Shown here: positions 51,111-63,303 of the stretch, in pieces
How positions within the stretch are numbered: the first letter of the stretch is position 1
Layout of the letters: each line of letters starts with the position of its first letter
NCBI GenBank assembly: GCA_018697195.1
Contig: CM031858.1
Location: forward strand, 109,182,944 to 109,246,943
Source: Certhia americana
Taxonomy: Eukaryota; Chordata; Aves; Passeriformes; Certhiidae
Direction: 5' to 3'
DNA length: 64,000 nucleotides
Made by a program: the position numbers and the translations under genes
Notes under the pieces: generated by a model
The model's database searches: none
Seen by the model: the letters and a program-made list of their open reading frames with translations, nothing else
What the model was told of the DNA's origin: nothing

Positions 51111-53635
51111 CAGTATTATATGTGGAGGAAGAGAAGAGCCTTGTGCTCTTACATGACATTCAGTAAATGTGCATGATTTGTTATGTGGATGAGAACATCA
51201 TCCCCTGAATGTTCTTTTAAATTTGAAAAGTATGTTAAAGGCAACTGTTGTGGTTGTTTGGAATGAGGGCTGCTCAGTTATAACACCACAGCAGAGAAAC
51301 AAGATTGTACATTGCACCAGTGTATAAAATTGCTTTTTTTCTGCAGGTAGGAGAGAACAAGGCAAACAGCTATTTTGGATTATCCAGGACAAGTGACTGC
51401 AGCTGGATTAAAGTCCTGCCTTTTTAACTTTAGCTGTTCACATCCTTTGCTAAAACAGGTTGTATATTCCAAGGGTGAGCCCCAAATCCGATGTGTAATT
51501 TTTAGCCTTCAGTGCATTGCAGCAGTTATTGTGCGGGCAACTTCTGGAGCAGCATGGCCTTATCAGCACCATTCCCCTACAAATCCACCTTCACTACCTT
51601 GGGCAAACCCATGCTGCCTTCATCCAGCTGTTAGATTCACACAGCATGTTCTGCCACATTCATCTCCTCAGTTCCTGAAACACAAGTGGATGCGGATCAA
51701 ACAAACATCTTGTGAAAGTGGTACTAGAGGTCTGTTCAGATCATATTACCTTCCCGAATGGTCTGTTCCAGGTGGCTTGCAGATATTCAACAAGAGAAGA
51801 TTGAGGCCTTTTGTTTGCTGGCACAGATGCAAGAGACGTGGGAGTCATTTTCTGTTTGATTTGTTTGGCCTGTTTTTCACTTAAAAGACTAATAATATTT
51901 TGAAAACAGCAATGTTGAGAAGAGAATTACAGAAGTTTTTGGAGATTCAGAATGCTTACTCTTGCTATGACCTCTGCTCATCACTCAAGATTTCAGGTGG
52001 CAATTCCTGGCATGTCTGATTTAACCTCACACTGCCTCCACTTCTGCCAAGAAATCCTCTGAATACATCCTTCTTTTTCATGAAGTATTGAGAAGATCTC
52101 ATTTAACTCAGGTGTTTTGCTGTATGGTGGTCAGTACAGCTTTTTTTGAAAATCGAGATTGAAAGGGCTTCAGTTTTCAGATCATTGCAATACCACCAGA
52201 TTGGGTTATTATATTTTGATCAAAAGGGAAAAACAGTGTTTGATGATTCTGAATCATTTTGTTGTGCATTGTAGCCATGATATGATAAAGATCTGATCAA
52301 TATTTTTTAGAAGTTCAGTCTGTGAAATTCTACAGCACCCAGTGTAAACACTTTTTTAATGAAGCATTTCTGCTATTTTGCCATGCATTGAAATTGTTAT
52401 TCTCATTAAGCTTTATGAATGACACTCTGCAAACAAGAAACATTAATCAAAATGTTTGTTATAATATCAGATCATCTATTCACTAATTATTTACAACATG
52501 CTTAAGGCTGATGTCTGAACTTTCTCTGTGGGAAAATCCTGTTCTTCTGCTCTAGCTTAACCCCTGAGAATTGCTTGTACCTCAATGTTGAAGCATCAAG
52601 TAAAGGAAAAAATAGGGAATAAAAAAAGTGAAGTACTTGATTGGACAATGATTTGTAGTATAAAACATAGAGAAACAAGGGGTTTTTTGTCTTTTAAAAA
52701 CCTCACTGTTGTCATCTACAGAGAGGACAGTGGGCATCTCTGTAACCCAATGGAACAGTTATACTTGTATACTGATACTAACTAAAAATAAATGGAATCC
52801 CTGAATCATAGGTGTTTATTTTTATACCATGACTACATATTTTTTACCATCATGGTTCTGCAGGAGTCTTTCTTGATCATTACTTGCTTCTGGTCTCAAA
52901 AGCTACCCAGTTATCAACACAAAGAAATCCCAAACTTCTATTACTGAATTCACAGAGATAAAACAGTCAGTTCTGTGAGCCGCAGATAATGTCCTGAATC
53001 TCCTGACTACTCTGTCTTGCAGATTTAGAAACACTGCTTTAAAAAATATGAAAATATGCCATATGAAAACTATTAAATAGAAATTTAAAATTCTACCCTA
53101 TCTGTGTCAGATACGCCACCATATTTTCAGTGTGTGGTTTTACTCTTAAAGCAACACACATCCTACAAGTGGCCACATAGGAATTGCTGGTAGAGAACTA
53201 AGCAGGATTATTCCCATTTCAATGTGAAACCTGCTATTTCTGTATTCTATAGGCACTGCTGCTGACAGGTCTGTGATGAAAGGCCCACCATCTATTTCAA
53301 AATCCTTTCCTGAAATTAAGCTATTAATCCACAGGGAAACTTCCAAGCAATATTGTGTTGCTTCTTTATTGTCATATTATGCTGCAATACAGAAGGAAAA
53401 CTCCTGTTCAAGTAAATTCTTTTCTTTGCTGAAAAACCTGTCATTTGCACTGGGGAGCAGCTCCTTTGTGGAAATATTTGCTTCAAATAGTCATTCTGCA
53501 AATTTTTTTACATTCAAGTTGGACTTATTGAAATTAAAAAAAAAAAAATAATAAGAATAGTAAGAGATTTTCACTTGCTGATGAGTATCCAGTGAAGCTG
53601 CAGCTTAATGTAATTATTCCCTCCACAAAAACCTT
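51111..53635. other. Spacer, no gene called
   Basis: It includes a 169-codon plus-strand open frame at 51375-51884. The section 51500-51850 is less AT-rich than its flanks. The translation has scattered Cys/His/Pro but no domain, signal peptide or repeat pattern, and its neighbours give no exon context. It could be an old repeat or chance. The remaining 1.7 kb is AT-rich with nothing recognised, apart from an A12 run near 53537. Confidence 0.45.
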
Positions 53636-54055
53636 AAAGATATCTATTTCAACCATCCTGCCATAGGCAGGGACAGTTTCCATTTAATCAGGATGCTCAA
53701 AGCCACAATATAATCTTGCCTTGAACATTTCAAAGGGCAGGACATCCACAACTTCTTTGTGCATCCTGTCCCAGTGCTTCAAAAAATATCCTCCTTGTAT
53801 CTCAGTTTGAAGCCTTTCTCCCTTGTCTGATCACTTGTAAAAAATCCTATGCAGAAGTCTTGAGGCTCCCTTTAGGTGCTGGAAGGTGTTTTAAGGTCCT
53901 CAAAGTCTTTTCCCCTCAGGGCTGAACAACTCCAACTCTCTCAGCTTGTCTTCATAAGACATCTGTTTCAGCTTCCTGATCCTTTTCCTGGATCTCCTCT
54001 GCACCCATTCCAGCAGGTATCCTTTTGTTAGGAGCCCCAAAACTGAATGGATTTG
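53636..54055 (-). mobile_element. CR1 3' portion
   Basis: In plus-strand order the reversed CR1 words are CTGCCATAGGCAGGGACA, GGGCAGGACATCCACAACTTC, CATCCTGTCCCAGTGCTTCA, AGGGCTGAACAACTCCAACT and CTCAGCTTGTCTTCATAAGA, then GATCTCCTCTGCACCCATTCCAGCAGG. These cover the ORF2 C-terminus and 3' UTR on the minus strand. The terminal ATTCTATG-type motif is not clear at the 53636 side, so the outermost tail is lost or diverged. It is 5'-truncated at about 54055. Confidence 0.9.
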
Positions 54056-57000
54056 ACTTTCATGGAATAACAATTAGGGAGGCAATTTATTTATTTCGGT
54101 TGATCCATTACCTTTGAGTTCAGTTAAACAAAAAGTTATAAAAGGAAATACATAAAAATGCATGAAACAGGTTAAACAATTCTATTTTCACTAGAAAAAG
54201 TGTGTTACAATGATGAGATTTGTTATTTCCCCAGTCCCACCTTGACTGTTTTAGAGCAATATATTGAAATCTTTTCATAGAATCCCAACTAAGATTAGAA
54301 AGAGGATCTATATATTTAAATTAGACTTGGTTACTGACACTCAGGGAAACAGCTGAAATAAAGTGGTTAGCCTGACTTCAGTATTGGAAAGATATGCATA
54401 CGGAGGGAGACGGGGATGGTAGTTGAAACCCAAGGGAAATTCAATTTTCAATGTAATTCCAACATGTGCTGTTTCTATTTAGCTCTTCCACTGATAAAAA
54501 TTTTATAAAAGTAATAAATTGTATGGCTGTGTCTTCTAAAAAAAGTTTAAGCTGGAGACATACATTTGACAATATTTGTGGGCTGAGTAATAAGAATAAG
54601 TAGTGATTACTTTCTGAAATATATTTTCAAAACTTTCTAAAACTACTGTAATGTTGGAAGAAGTGATAAATGCACTGCTGATTTGGCACAATTCCAAAAT
54701 AGTTCAGAATATAAATTCTAGATTTGAGATGACTGAATGATCTTAAATTTCTCCTGTCCTGGAACCTGGGAGATGGTTTTATATTCCAGAATATTGTTCA
54801 TCAGTGAAGATAATTCCAATCAAATAGAGATGGCCACTAGATCATATCACCTCTTAAATTATCATGAAGAACTTTTTTTGTACCTAAATACCAGTTTATC
54901 ATATTTTTTGCTCCTTTATTAGGAGATTCTGCTCCATATGGCAAATCTTATGCGTATTTTAACATTAAATGAAGATACTCTGTTTATGAAAATAGATTTA
55001 AAAAATCAGTATCATTTGCTTTGCATAGAGAGATTTGGAGGCAACAGAAGTAATTATGAAATGCATGGAAAGCACTGAACGGCTGGTAAAACACACATTT
55101 TAAACTGTCAGGATGCAGTACACAGAGAATTCTACTTAGTCCTTAGGTTTGCAAATAGCATAGTGTGAATAATAAATATCAAGTTTATCTAACTCTGGGA
55201 GGATGAGGAAAATGGAATAAATCTCTTGCTGCTCACTTGATGAGATGTTAGTGAAAGACAAACACTCACATCCATGAAATGGAGTGCTCCTAAAAATTTA
55301 TTTTTAGATTGAGAAACACTTCATTTTGGAGCTTTTTAACATCTGAATGCATAACCAGGAAATAGTTCTCAAAAGGGAATCTCTTGCTGTGTTCTGAGTT
55401 TTTGATTTGTGAAAAACAAAATTAAAATGGTCAGAAGTCACAGCAAACTCTGTACAGATATCCTTTCTTCAAAGTATCCAGTCTCTGAGTAAGAGTCTCT
55501 GAGTAAGCTGCCAAATAATGGTTCCCCTTGAGAGAAACTCTAAACCAAAACATAACAGTCAGTGTCAATCTGTTATTAAGATTAAATAACTACTTTTTAA
55601 AATGCTTGCCAAACAAAGCTTTGACTCCCAAAAACGTATGCAAATATATTGCACAAGCAGATGAAAATAATATATTCTCCGTAATTCTTTTCTCCCCTAC
55701 GAAAAATTCTTTTTTTCAGCATGAAAGGATCAAGTTTCAGGCTGAGCTCAGCCATCCATCCTCCACTTGCTCAGATGTACAGAGTTGGCCCTGGGAGTTA
55801 GTGCCCAGGTATATCTGGTTAGAGTCATTAGAAATAAATACCACTTTAGCTGTTTCTTGATCAAGGCAAGCATAACTTTGTACTCAAGGATGATGCATAG
55901 CAGATAAAAGTACCCTTACTACAATCATATCCACAATGCAAAAGCTCTGCCCTGTTTATTGATCATGGTTCGAAGATTTCTGTTCTTGTAGTTTGTTCAG
56001 CATATCGGTACTGAAGCGTAAAATCATCCTCATGGCCACTCTCATACTGATATTTGGGATTTCCATTTATCCTGTCAAGGGTTATGTTAGGCTTCCCCAA
56101 CTAATCATCATTAGGTTGACACATTAATTTCTTCTGAGATTGCTAGTAATCTCTAGAGGTTTTTCTTTCCTGTAGGGAGTTCCCTCCCTTTAACGGTTCT
56201 GGACTCAGGGCTGGTATTTTTCTTCTCTCTATATATCAATTTGTATTTCATGAAATAAAAACCTTTTCCTATGGACTGGCTTTTTACCAAATGCACTCCA
56301 TCATGTTGCATTCCTCATTCATCATACTACCAATGTATGTCTCATATACAAATCAATTCAGCTATATTTACTTCTAAATCATTTTGTTTTCCCTTACTGT
56401 TTGTACATAATTTGTCTTAGATTCTTTTTTAATTTTGTATTCAATAACTGCATTTTCTTATGTAATGATACCTGTGGTGTTCAGACATAATCTTTTAAAT
56501 TTTTCTAAACCATATTTCCTATTGTGAAAATACTTTTTTTTTTGTCTGCCAAAGCATATTTAACATTCTAGTTAAGTAATTTTTAAAAGGAGAGGGGAGA
56601 TTTTCAAAATAGAATTTTGAGTTATTTTTTCCAAAAATTTTGAATGAATGCATCGAGTCATTAAGAACTCAACATGAACTTCTAAACACAGTAAATTTAT
56701 TCATAAAAGCCAGTAAAAGATAACTTTGGCATCTGTTCAATAGCTGATGTGTGTCATATATTAGGAAAAAAAAAGTCATATGACCAGTGATCTTTTATAG
56801 TTTAATAGGTAGAAATAGATTATGTTTAATTACTCATATTATTCGATGAAGCTACAAGCTTTGTGTTCCCAACTGGACCAAAAAGCAAGGACTAAAGTGA
56901 TTTATTTTAAAAACAGAACTTTGTTTTTAGGGAAGAAATTCTATCATGTATCATGTTTTAGGGAAGAAATTCATCACTGTAAGCTCATATTTTGCTTATC

Positions 57001-57110
57001 AACTTCTGCCAACTCTTTCTATAAAGAGAAAGCTCCACCTGTTTGCTTCAAGTCTCTTTGAATCTTCACTTGTGAAAATTCTTTGTGTTGTCTTTGGTTC
57101 ACAGAAAAGT
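54056..57110. other. AT-rich spacer, no gene seen
   Basis: Small direct repeats are GTCTCTGAGTAAG at 55481-55493 and 55495-55507, and (T)TTTAGGGAAGAAATTC at about 56926 and 56957. A 110-codon plus-strand open frame at 55528-55860 has no domain or exon context. Confidence 0.5.
55481..55507. repeat. 14-bp tandem duplication
   Basis: GTCTCTGAGTAAGA is followed at once by GTCTCTGAGTAAG. Identical copies suggest a recent slippage event. Confidence 0.85.
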
Positions 57111-57168
57111 CCTTTTTTTCCTTCTCCTTTTTTTCTTCTCCTTTTTTTCTTCTTCTTGTCCTTTTTTT
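57111..57168. repeat. Polypyrimidine tandem repeat
   Basis: Units beginning CCTTTTTTT start at 57111, 57126, 57140 and 57160 with CTTCT-type spacers. The minus-strand lysine/glutamate open frame and the plus-strand Phe/Leu frames over it are repeat artefacts. Confidence 0.85.
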
Positions 57169-57443
57169 GGAATTATTTTTAAATTTCTTTCCCCTGGAGA
57201 CTGACACTTTCATAGTTTATTTCTTATCATCTAAGACTCAAGTTGACCAAACTTTGTCATTTAACAGGTCTGCAGCTTTTCTAGCTGCACACAGAGAGAG
57301 AGCTTGTCAAAGAAGCTGTGGTTTTGTTCATCACACTTTTTTGGAAAGTTTCTTGTCTGGCTTTGAAGCCTACCTCTCCTTGGGTGTTTTTATAAAAAAA
57401 CTTCCTTTTTAAGCAAGTCAACACCAAAAGAAAAGTTTGGAAC

Positions 57444-57461
57444 TTTTTTTTTTTTTTTTTT
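57444..57461. repeat. Poly-T run (T18)
   Basis: Eighteen consecutive T, some 70 bases upstream of the G/C-richer block at 57.5 kb. Confidence 0.85.
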
Positions 57462-57529
57462 AATCTGTTTTCAGTTTTGTGCCTCCAGAAATCAGTGAGA
57501 GCTTAACTGAGCCTTGAAGGTTCTGGGCC

Positions 57530-57688
57530 ATGCTGGGGACGGTGTGGATTCCCATTCCTGCAGCAGGCACTTTGGGAGGCATTCTGCCTCGGGTAAGCAC
57601 AACACTGTACAACTACGGAGTGCTGCCTGCTGCTCCCTCCCCTAATTGCTGCTTCCTCCCACAGCCAGCAGCTTCTGATGATTACTGA
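57530..57688 (+). CDS. Speculative small open frame with an in-frame candidate intron
   Basis: This is the most G/C-rich non-repeat block in the window (about 57510-57750). An ATG at 57530 in fair context (GGGCCATGC) opens 52 codons to TGA at 57686-57688; a TGA lies in frame just upstream, so the start is fixed. Within it, CGG/GTAAGC (GT at 57593) and a pyrimidine-rich CCTCCCACAG (AG at 57663-57664), with a branch-like CTAAT in between, define a possible 72-base intron, exactly 24 codons. Spliced, the product would be 28 residues (21 plus 7). It begins MLGTVWIPIPAAGTLGG and has no known domain. Because the intron is a multiple of three and open, both forms keep the frame. It may equally be a noncoding exon, a conserved element, or chance. 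An opposing 81-codon minus-strand frame spans the same block. Confidence 0.15.
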   Translation: MLGTVWIPIPAAGTLGGILPRVSTTLYNYGVLPAAPSPNCCFLPQPAASDDY

Positions 57689-57749
57689 GTGGAGACCGTG
57701 ACCCCATTTCATCTGCACCCCTTTTAGAGTTGCTGCTGTTAGTAGCACT

Positions 57750-58822
57750 TAACAGAAGCTTTCTATGGTTTATTTTTATTGTACATATGGTACATGTCAG
57801 AGATTTACAGTGTTGTGCTTCCCTAAAAGGCAGTTCCTAAGAGCTTGGCTGATTCATTAGGGCGTATATGTATTATTAGAGATTTAACTCTAGTACTAAA
57901 ATAATTATAGCTTACAAAACAGGAATGCAAAAGAGCTAAAAGATTTATAATTTTCCTTTTCCCTGTTCATTGCCTTGAAAAATTTTAACAGTATGAAAAA
58001 AAATCTGTGATTTGAAAGCTTTTAGGTTCCTGCTTTCTGAGTAGGCATCAGGGTAAGTAAGTTCTGAACATTCTCAACCTTTCTGATGAAATTTTCTAGG
58101 TGATGTTGCAAAAAAACCCTTTTTTTTTAGTTCAACAATAATGAATAGGGGTGTCTGTTTTAGTCACCAGCTGCTAAACATGAAAAAATGCAAGATTCAA
58201 ACTGAAAGACTGTGTTTCTCTTTAAAGGCATCAGAATTTAATCATCTTTCAATCCAGAAAATGCATGATTTTTCTTCTGCTTAGAGCAAAAAGTTCTGCG
58301 AAAATTCATCAGAAAACGGCCAAAAATAAATAAAACCTGCCAGATTTGGGGGTTTTGTTTTCTTGTGGTTGCTTGGCTTGTTTGGTTTGGTTTTTGCTTT
58401 TTTTTAAAGAGATTTGGGAATGTTCATTAGCTTTTCTAATGTTTGATGTTTATTCATATTGCTTATCTCTTCACACAAAGGTCAATTGGCATAGTTCAAT
58501 TATAAACAAGAAAGAAAGGACTGAGGCACAAGAAAACTTAGCAGAGGCAAAATGTACTTTAAGGACTTATTTTATTACAAAGAAAGAAGGGCTTAACACA
58601 CAGCATTACTGTGAATATTTCAAAGGGCATAAGAATTTTATGATCAACTTTGGCATGTAAAAGGGATAGATAAAAAATAAGTTTTACCACAGAAAATACT
58701 GAAACAAATCAATATAATATTATGCCCCTACCATAAAATCAAAATATAATGAAACCACTTTTTCTGCAAGGAACTGTCTTTGACAAAGGCACTTGTTTCC
58801 CATGGGAGATAATTTTCGTGTT
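57750..58822. other. AT-rich spacer, no gene seen
   Basis: A 104-codon plus-strand open frame at 58346-58660 starts in G/T-rich low-complexity sequence and has no domain. Nothing else is recognised. Confidence 0.5.
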
Positions 58823-58852
58823 AAAAAAAAAAAAAAAAAAGAGAGAGAGAGG
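58823..58852. repeat. A18-(GA)n simple repeat
   Basis: A18 at 58823-58840, then GAGAGAGAGAGG. The overlapping open frames on both strands are low-complexity artefacts. Confidence 0.9.
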
Positions 58853-59987
58853 AATAATTGTGGAATATCTCTGTATCGAGGAGCATCTGTGGTGGAGGAG
58901 GCTGTTGATATGGTGTTCATGGAAATGGTGCCAAGGCTTAGTGCTTTGACCTTCCACAGGTTCCTTCTCAAGGGCTGACAGTTGCTGCAAGCCCCTGGTG
59001 TGCATTACACTGAGTTTGTGCAAGCATGCACTTTGTGAATTGCAATGACCCAGGGTGAGAAGTGTCCTTATGGAGTTTTGTAGCAAAAGCAGTTCTCTGT
59101 CTCAGCTCGAAAGTGGCTAAAAACTGGCTTTGAACTGTGAAGGGATGTTTGCTTGTATAGGAATGATATCCTCAGAGGAAGTGTTCTCTTTGAGTGTAAA
59201 AGATTGTTTTAATAATAGATTCAAGTTCTGCTCAGAAAAGATATTTTAGAACAAGTTAACTAGCTTTGAAGTCAGAAATATATACATTTTTGGATCCAGG
59301 TGTTTAATAAGGAATGTGCATTTAGCATGGTAGATGTACAGATCATTGAAACAAATAATTCCTACCTGAAATCTTAGGTTTATGAGCAAAGCTGGTCAAA
59401 CAGTTTTTCAGCATAATATATCACTTTTAATTTAATGAGTCACTCTGCAATAATTCATTATGGTTCAGTTAACACTAGAGATGATAACTTTCTTCTCCCA
59501 TGTGACTACTTTACTGCAATGATCACTTTTTCTAGAAACAGGCTGATTTCAAGGAGAAGCTATCAGATCTAGGATGTCCTTTTAAGGGAATAGAGAAGGA
59601 GAAAGGATGAACAGGAAAAGAAGATTGTATTAGTGGCACAGAAGAAGCAATTTTCAAGTTCAATTTTCTTGTTCCGTCTCTCTCCCGAGTTGTTCCTTGA
59701 GTCAACAAGTATTTACTTATGAATAAATAATAATAAGAGGGAGGAAAAAAAAGAGAGATAGACCTCATCTATTACCACAGGAACATACCAGAGTATGTGT
59801 CCAGACTGAAACTCTTTCTTTGCCTTAGAAGAACAGTAGGTATTGGGTATGAAGGAGTGAAACACTCACAGCCACATTTCCCAGTCTTATGTTCTCACTT
59901 TTATAATTTCTCATCTACTTGCTTTCTAACATATCTATAGTTATTACTTTTTAATGTCTAACATCTAATATCTAATAAATATCAGGA
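58853..59987. other. Spacer, no gene seen
   Basis: Balanced composition at 58860-59100 with no recognised family. The rest is AT-rich and featureless. Confidence 0.5.
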
Positions 59988-60013
59988 TATTTATTTTATT
60001 TATTTATTTTTTT
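59988..60013. repeat. (TTTA)n microsatellite
   Basis: About five TTTA-type units ending in T7. A short (ATCTAAT)-like array precedes it at about 59956-59978. Confidence 0.75.
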
Positions 60014-61249
60014 GCTTTTAAACATCCAGTAACTGCAATGTCAAACAATACATCAAGTTCATTTGAGGTCCTTTTTGAAAGACATCATTGGAGTTCCTTT
60101 CTTAAAAAGAATTTAAAAAAAACCCAAACAATAAACTCAAAATATTTGGTCATTCATCAACACATATAGAGCTAATGAAAATACAAAAAAAAAAAAAAAT
60201 TGTTTCCAGCTATATATGTGTCATGAAAATGTTTTGCTATTTGGGAATAAATTTTAAGTACTAGAGAGAAATTTGAATAGAAATAATCCTCGATTTGGAG
60301 TTATTTTTAATTTTAAGAAACCTAAATATTCTTTCTCTCACTGTTGTTTGCTTAAAGAACCTGCAAAAAATACCCTTATTTGCTTCATTCTCAGCAAATT
60401 ATCAGTATCTGTAGAGTGGTGAATGAAGATAGTCAAAAGGTAGAAGTTATAGAAACACTATTCTTTTATGTAACAATTCTTAGAAAGAGAAAAACACACT
60501 TGAATATACAGAAATATATACCTTATTGCATATGCATACGTGTGTGTTTTTTCCTCTGTGGAGACTGCACAAAAATAAAAAAATATGGAGGCACTTACTG
60601 AATTAAATAATCCTTTTGTATGGTCATGCTAAACAATGGGCATAACAGAATGCAGCAGTGCACTGAATGTTTCTATCACAATTTTAAATGCATATAATTT
60701 TAGTATGTGTTTAAGGCTCCTGTAAAACAATTATGGAGAAATTAAACAGGTGTGAATTTGTGATATAAATGAGCCTCAACAGCAGAAGGCCTTGTCTGTG
60801 GTGGGTGCCTTGTTCAAATTAAGATTTGCACACATGGGTAAGGTGGATTTAGGTGCATACACCATTATCCATCAACATCTTGGTCCCTAGCATCCTGTGT
60901 CTGCACACTGTAAGCTTCTATGTGGAAATCGACTAACAAAAAAATATTTTAGGGTTTTTAATATTGCTGGAAGGAAATGATAAAGAGTTTATGCTGCTAT
61001 TAAACTGCTTTACATTTTATTTTGGAATAAATTCCAGAGCTGAGACCTGTCTCCTGGTTTCCTCTGGGATAATACAGTAATTCTCTCCACAGCTTAAATT
61101 AATGTGACTTTGGAATAGAACCTCCAGTAAATCATCAGAGAAATATTATCTTCAACTGAGGTGAGCCAAATTACCTCAAGCAAGAATCTTTTGCGGAGTG
61201 GATGAAGTTACAATTTAAATGCAATATCCTACCAATGTTCCCAGACTAA
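60014..61249. other. AT-rich spacer, no gene seen
   Basis: A15 at 60185-60199. A balanced patch at 60760-60900 could be conserved noncoding DNA but carries no decisive motif. Confidence 0.5.
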
Positions 61250-61425
61250 GTGGATAGAAATTATAGAAATAACAGCTGACATTTAGATCCTTATTTAGGA
61301 ATGCACTGGAGGCAGGTTGTTCTAATTCCAGTTGTTGTAATTGCTGTAATTGACAGGCTTGTGGTTTGTGGGTAATGTTTTGTCCTGCGAGAAGTAATGT
61401 TTAGTTGTAGTAAACAACAATATGC
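61250..61425. promoter_or_regulatory. Weak candidate conserved noncoding element
   Basis: Contains repeated TGTAATTG cores (GTTGTAATTGCTGTAATTGACAGG, with a TGACAG MEIS/TGIF-like word at its end) within balanced sequence and no open frame. The call is by texture only. Confidence 0.18.
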
Positions 61426-61633
61426 TTGCCTGAGTTCAAGAAACCTGCACCACCTCCTAAGGCTAGATTAACTTTATTAAGGGGGTTAACTATATTAACT
61501 ATATATAGCCACTGGATGCCACAGCTCCAAGTTGTGTTTGGAAGTCATGGAAGTAGCTGCTATATGTATCCTGTAAAGAACAGGATAATTAGCTTTATGA
61601 ATATCAAGGAGAGAGGACACTGAAACCTAAATT

Positions 61634-61653
61634 AAAAAAAAAAAAAAAAAAAA
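61634..61653. repeat. Poly-A run (A20)
   Basis: Twenty A, then TTT and A8, then A/C-rich sequence. It could be a retroposed tail, but no retroposed body is recognised upstream. Confidence 0.85.
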
Positions 61654-62604
61654 TTTAAAAAAAACCTGCAAAAAACCCCAAACCAACAAACAAAAGTTAA
61701 AGTAAAACCAACATTCAACAAGTTCCCTCAAACTTATTTAGCAGTATTGAATGTTTTATTTGCATAGAAATCTGCTTTCTGCATCTCTGCCATTAATAGT
61801 TCATACAGAAGATGAAAGAGTTAACTGCTGTTACCCCTAGTACATGAAAAGTGCAGAATTTTAAATGACAAGGCATTCTTCCTTAAAAGCTCCATATTTA
61901 TATGTTGAGATTAAAGTAAAGTAACATCACCATCTGTTACTGTGGCATGTTGTGATTCCAAGCACCAGCACAGTGTCCTAGGGAGTGTCAGATAGGAAAA
62001 CAGGAGGGGAAAGAGGACAGATGCAGTCGATACAGCAAAAGTACAAGTTCAATAAACCTAAAGCATGTTGTAATTTGAAGACAGTCTTTAAAACTGAACT
62101 TAGAGCATCATGCTTACTGTGCCCTAAACCTTTACTCCCAACCTTTGTAATAACTGCTTGTCTGCATTAACATAAACATGTCTCTGCCTTGTTCGTTGTT
62201 CTTAAAACTGATTTTTGTGTAAGGCCAAGTACATGACAGATGTCCCAGGAAGCCATGCCCGTAAAACTTTAATTCTACTTGTTTTAATTGCCTCACCTAA
62301 AACTGCAATACATGTTTCTTTAGAATGATGCTGAATTATGTAGAATGTTATTCTAGGATTTTGCATTAGATTGTATAATTAGAAAGAAATCATGCAAATA
62401 TCATCAAAATTTCATGCTAAATAGATACTGTGGACAAAAAGAAACTGAGCAAAATTACCTGGTTTAATATCATTATGTATATTGTGACCATAAAGGATGA
62501 ATAGCATAATGTTTTTTGGTTTTTACTCCAGAATATATTTTAATTTTTAAAAATATGTAATTTTATGTACATATATTGCATCTCCTTCCCTTTGCACTGA
62601 TAGA
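61654..62604. other. AT-rich spacer, no gene seen
   Basis: Nothing recognised between the poly-A run and the terminal CR1. Confidence 0.5.
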
Positions 62605-63303
62605 GGTATAAGGCTTGCAGCAATCCTTAAGATAGAGTGGCTGAAAACGTGCCCAATGGAAAAAAACCTTGGGGTGCTGGGCAACAGTGGTTGAACATGA
62701 GCCAGTGTGTACCCAGGTGGCCAAGAAGGCCAATGGCATCCTAGGCTGTATCAGCAATGGTGTGGCCAGCAGGACCAGGGCAGTGATCGTGTCCCTGTAC
62801 TTGGCACTAGTGAGGGCACACCTTTAATTCTGTGTTCAGTTCTGGGCTTCTCACTCTAAGACATTGGAGTGCATTCAGAGAAGGGCAGTGGAGCTGGGGA
62901 AGGGGCTGGAGCACAAATCTTAGGAGGAGTGTCTGAGAGTTGGAGCTTAGGTTAGAGAAAAGAAAGCTCAGGGGAGGTCTTATACAAGCACCTGAAAGGA
63001 GGCTGTAGGTGGAGGTCAATATCTTCTTCCAGGCAACCAGTGACAGCACAAGAGAATATGTCCTCAAACTGCACTAAGGGAGGTTCATGTTGAAAGAATT
63101 TCTACACTGAAAGGGTGGTTCAGCATTGGAATGGGCTGCCCAGGGAAGTGGTGGAGGCACCATCCCTGGAGGTGTTCAAGAAAGGTGTTCAAGACATTGC
63201 ACTTAGTGCTGGGTTTAGTTGACATTTAGTAGCATTTGGTCAAAGGTTGGGCTTGGTGATCTTGGACATTTTTTCCAGACTTAATGATTTTGTGATTCTA
63301 TGG
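62605..63303 (+). mobile_element. CR1 retrotransposon, 5'-truncated, best preserved copy
   Basis: About 700 bp of CR1 with a readable 3' end. From the 5' side the landmarks are GGGGTGCTGGGCAACAGTGG and GTGTGGCCAGCAGGACCAGG, then the ORF2 C-terminal part TCTGTGTTCAGTTCTGGGC and GGGCTGGAGCACAAATCTTAGG. The 3' UTR follows with GGCTGCCCAGGGAAGTGGTG and CATCCCTGGAGGTGTTCAAG, ending GTGATTCTATG at about 63302. The coding part has in-frame stops and small indels, so it makes no protein. It is 5'-truncated, the normal state of CR1 copies. A 12-base stutter (AAGAAAGGTGTTC followed by AAGA) occurs near 63180-63193. Minus-strand open frames of 64 and 86 codons over it are shadows. Confidence 0.95.

Noticed and set aside
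57019..57213. Lysine/glutamate-rich minus-strand frame
   Set aside because: Complement of a polypyrimidine tandem repeat.
62563..63067. Minus-strand frames of 64 and 86 codons
   Set aside because: Antisense to the terminal CR1 copy.
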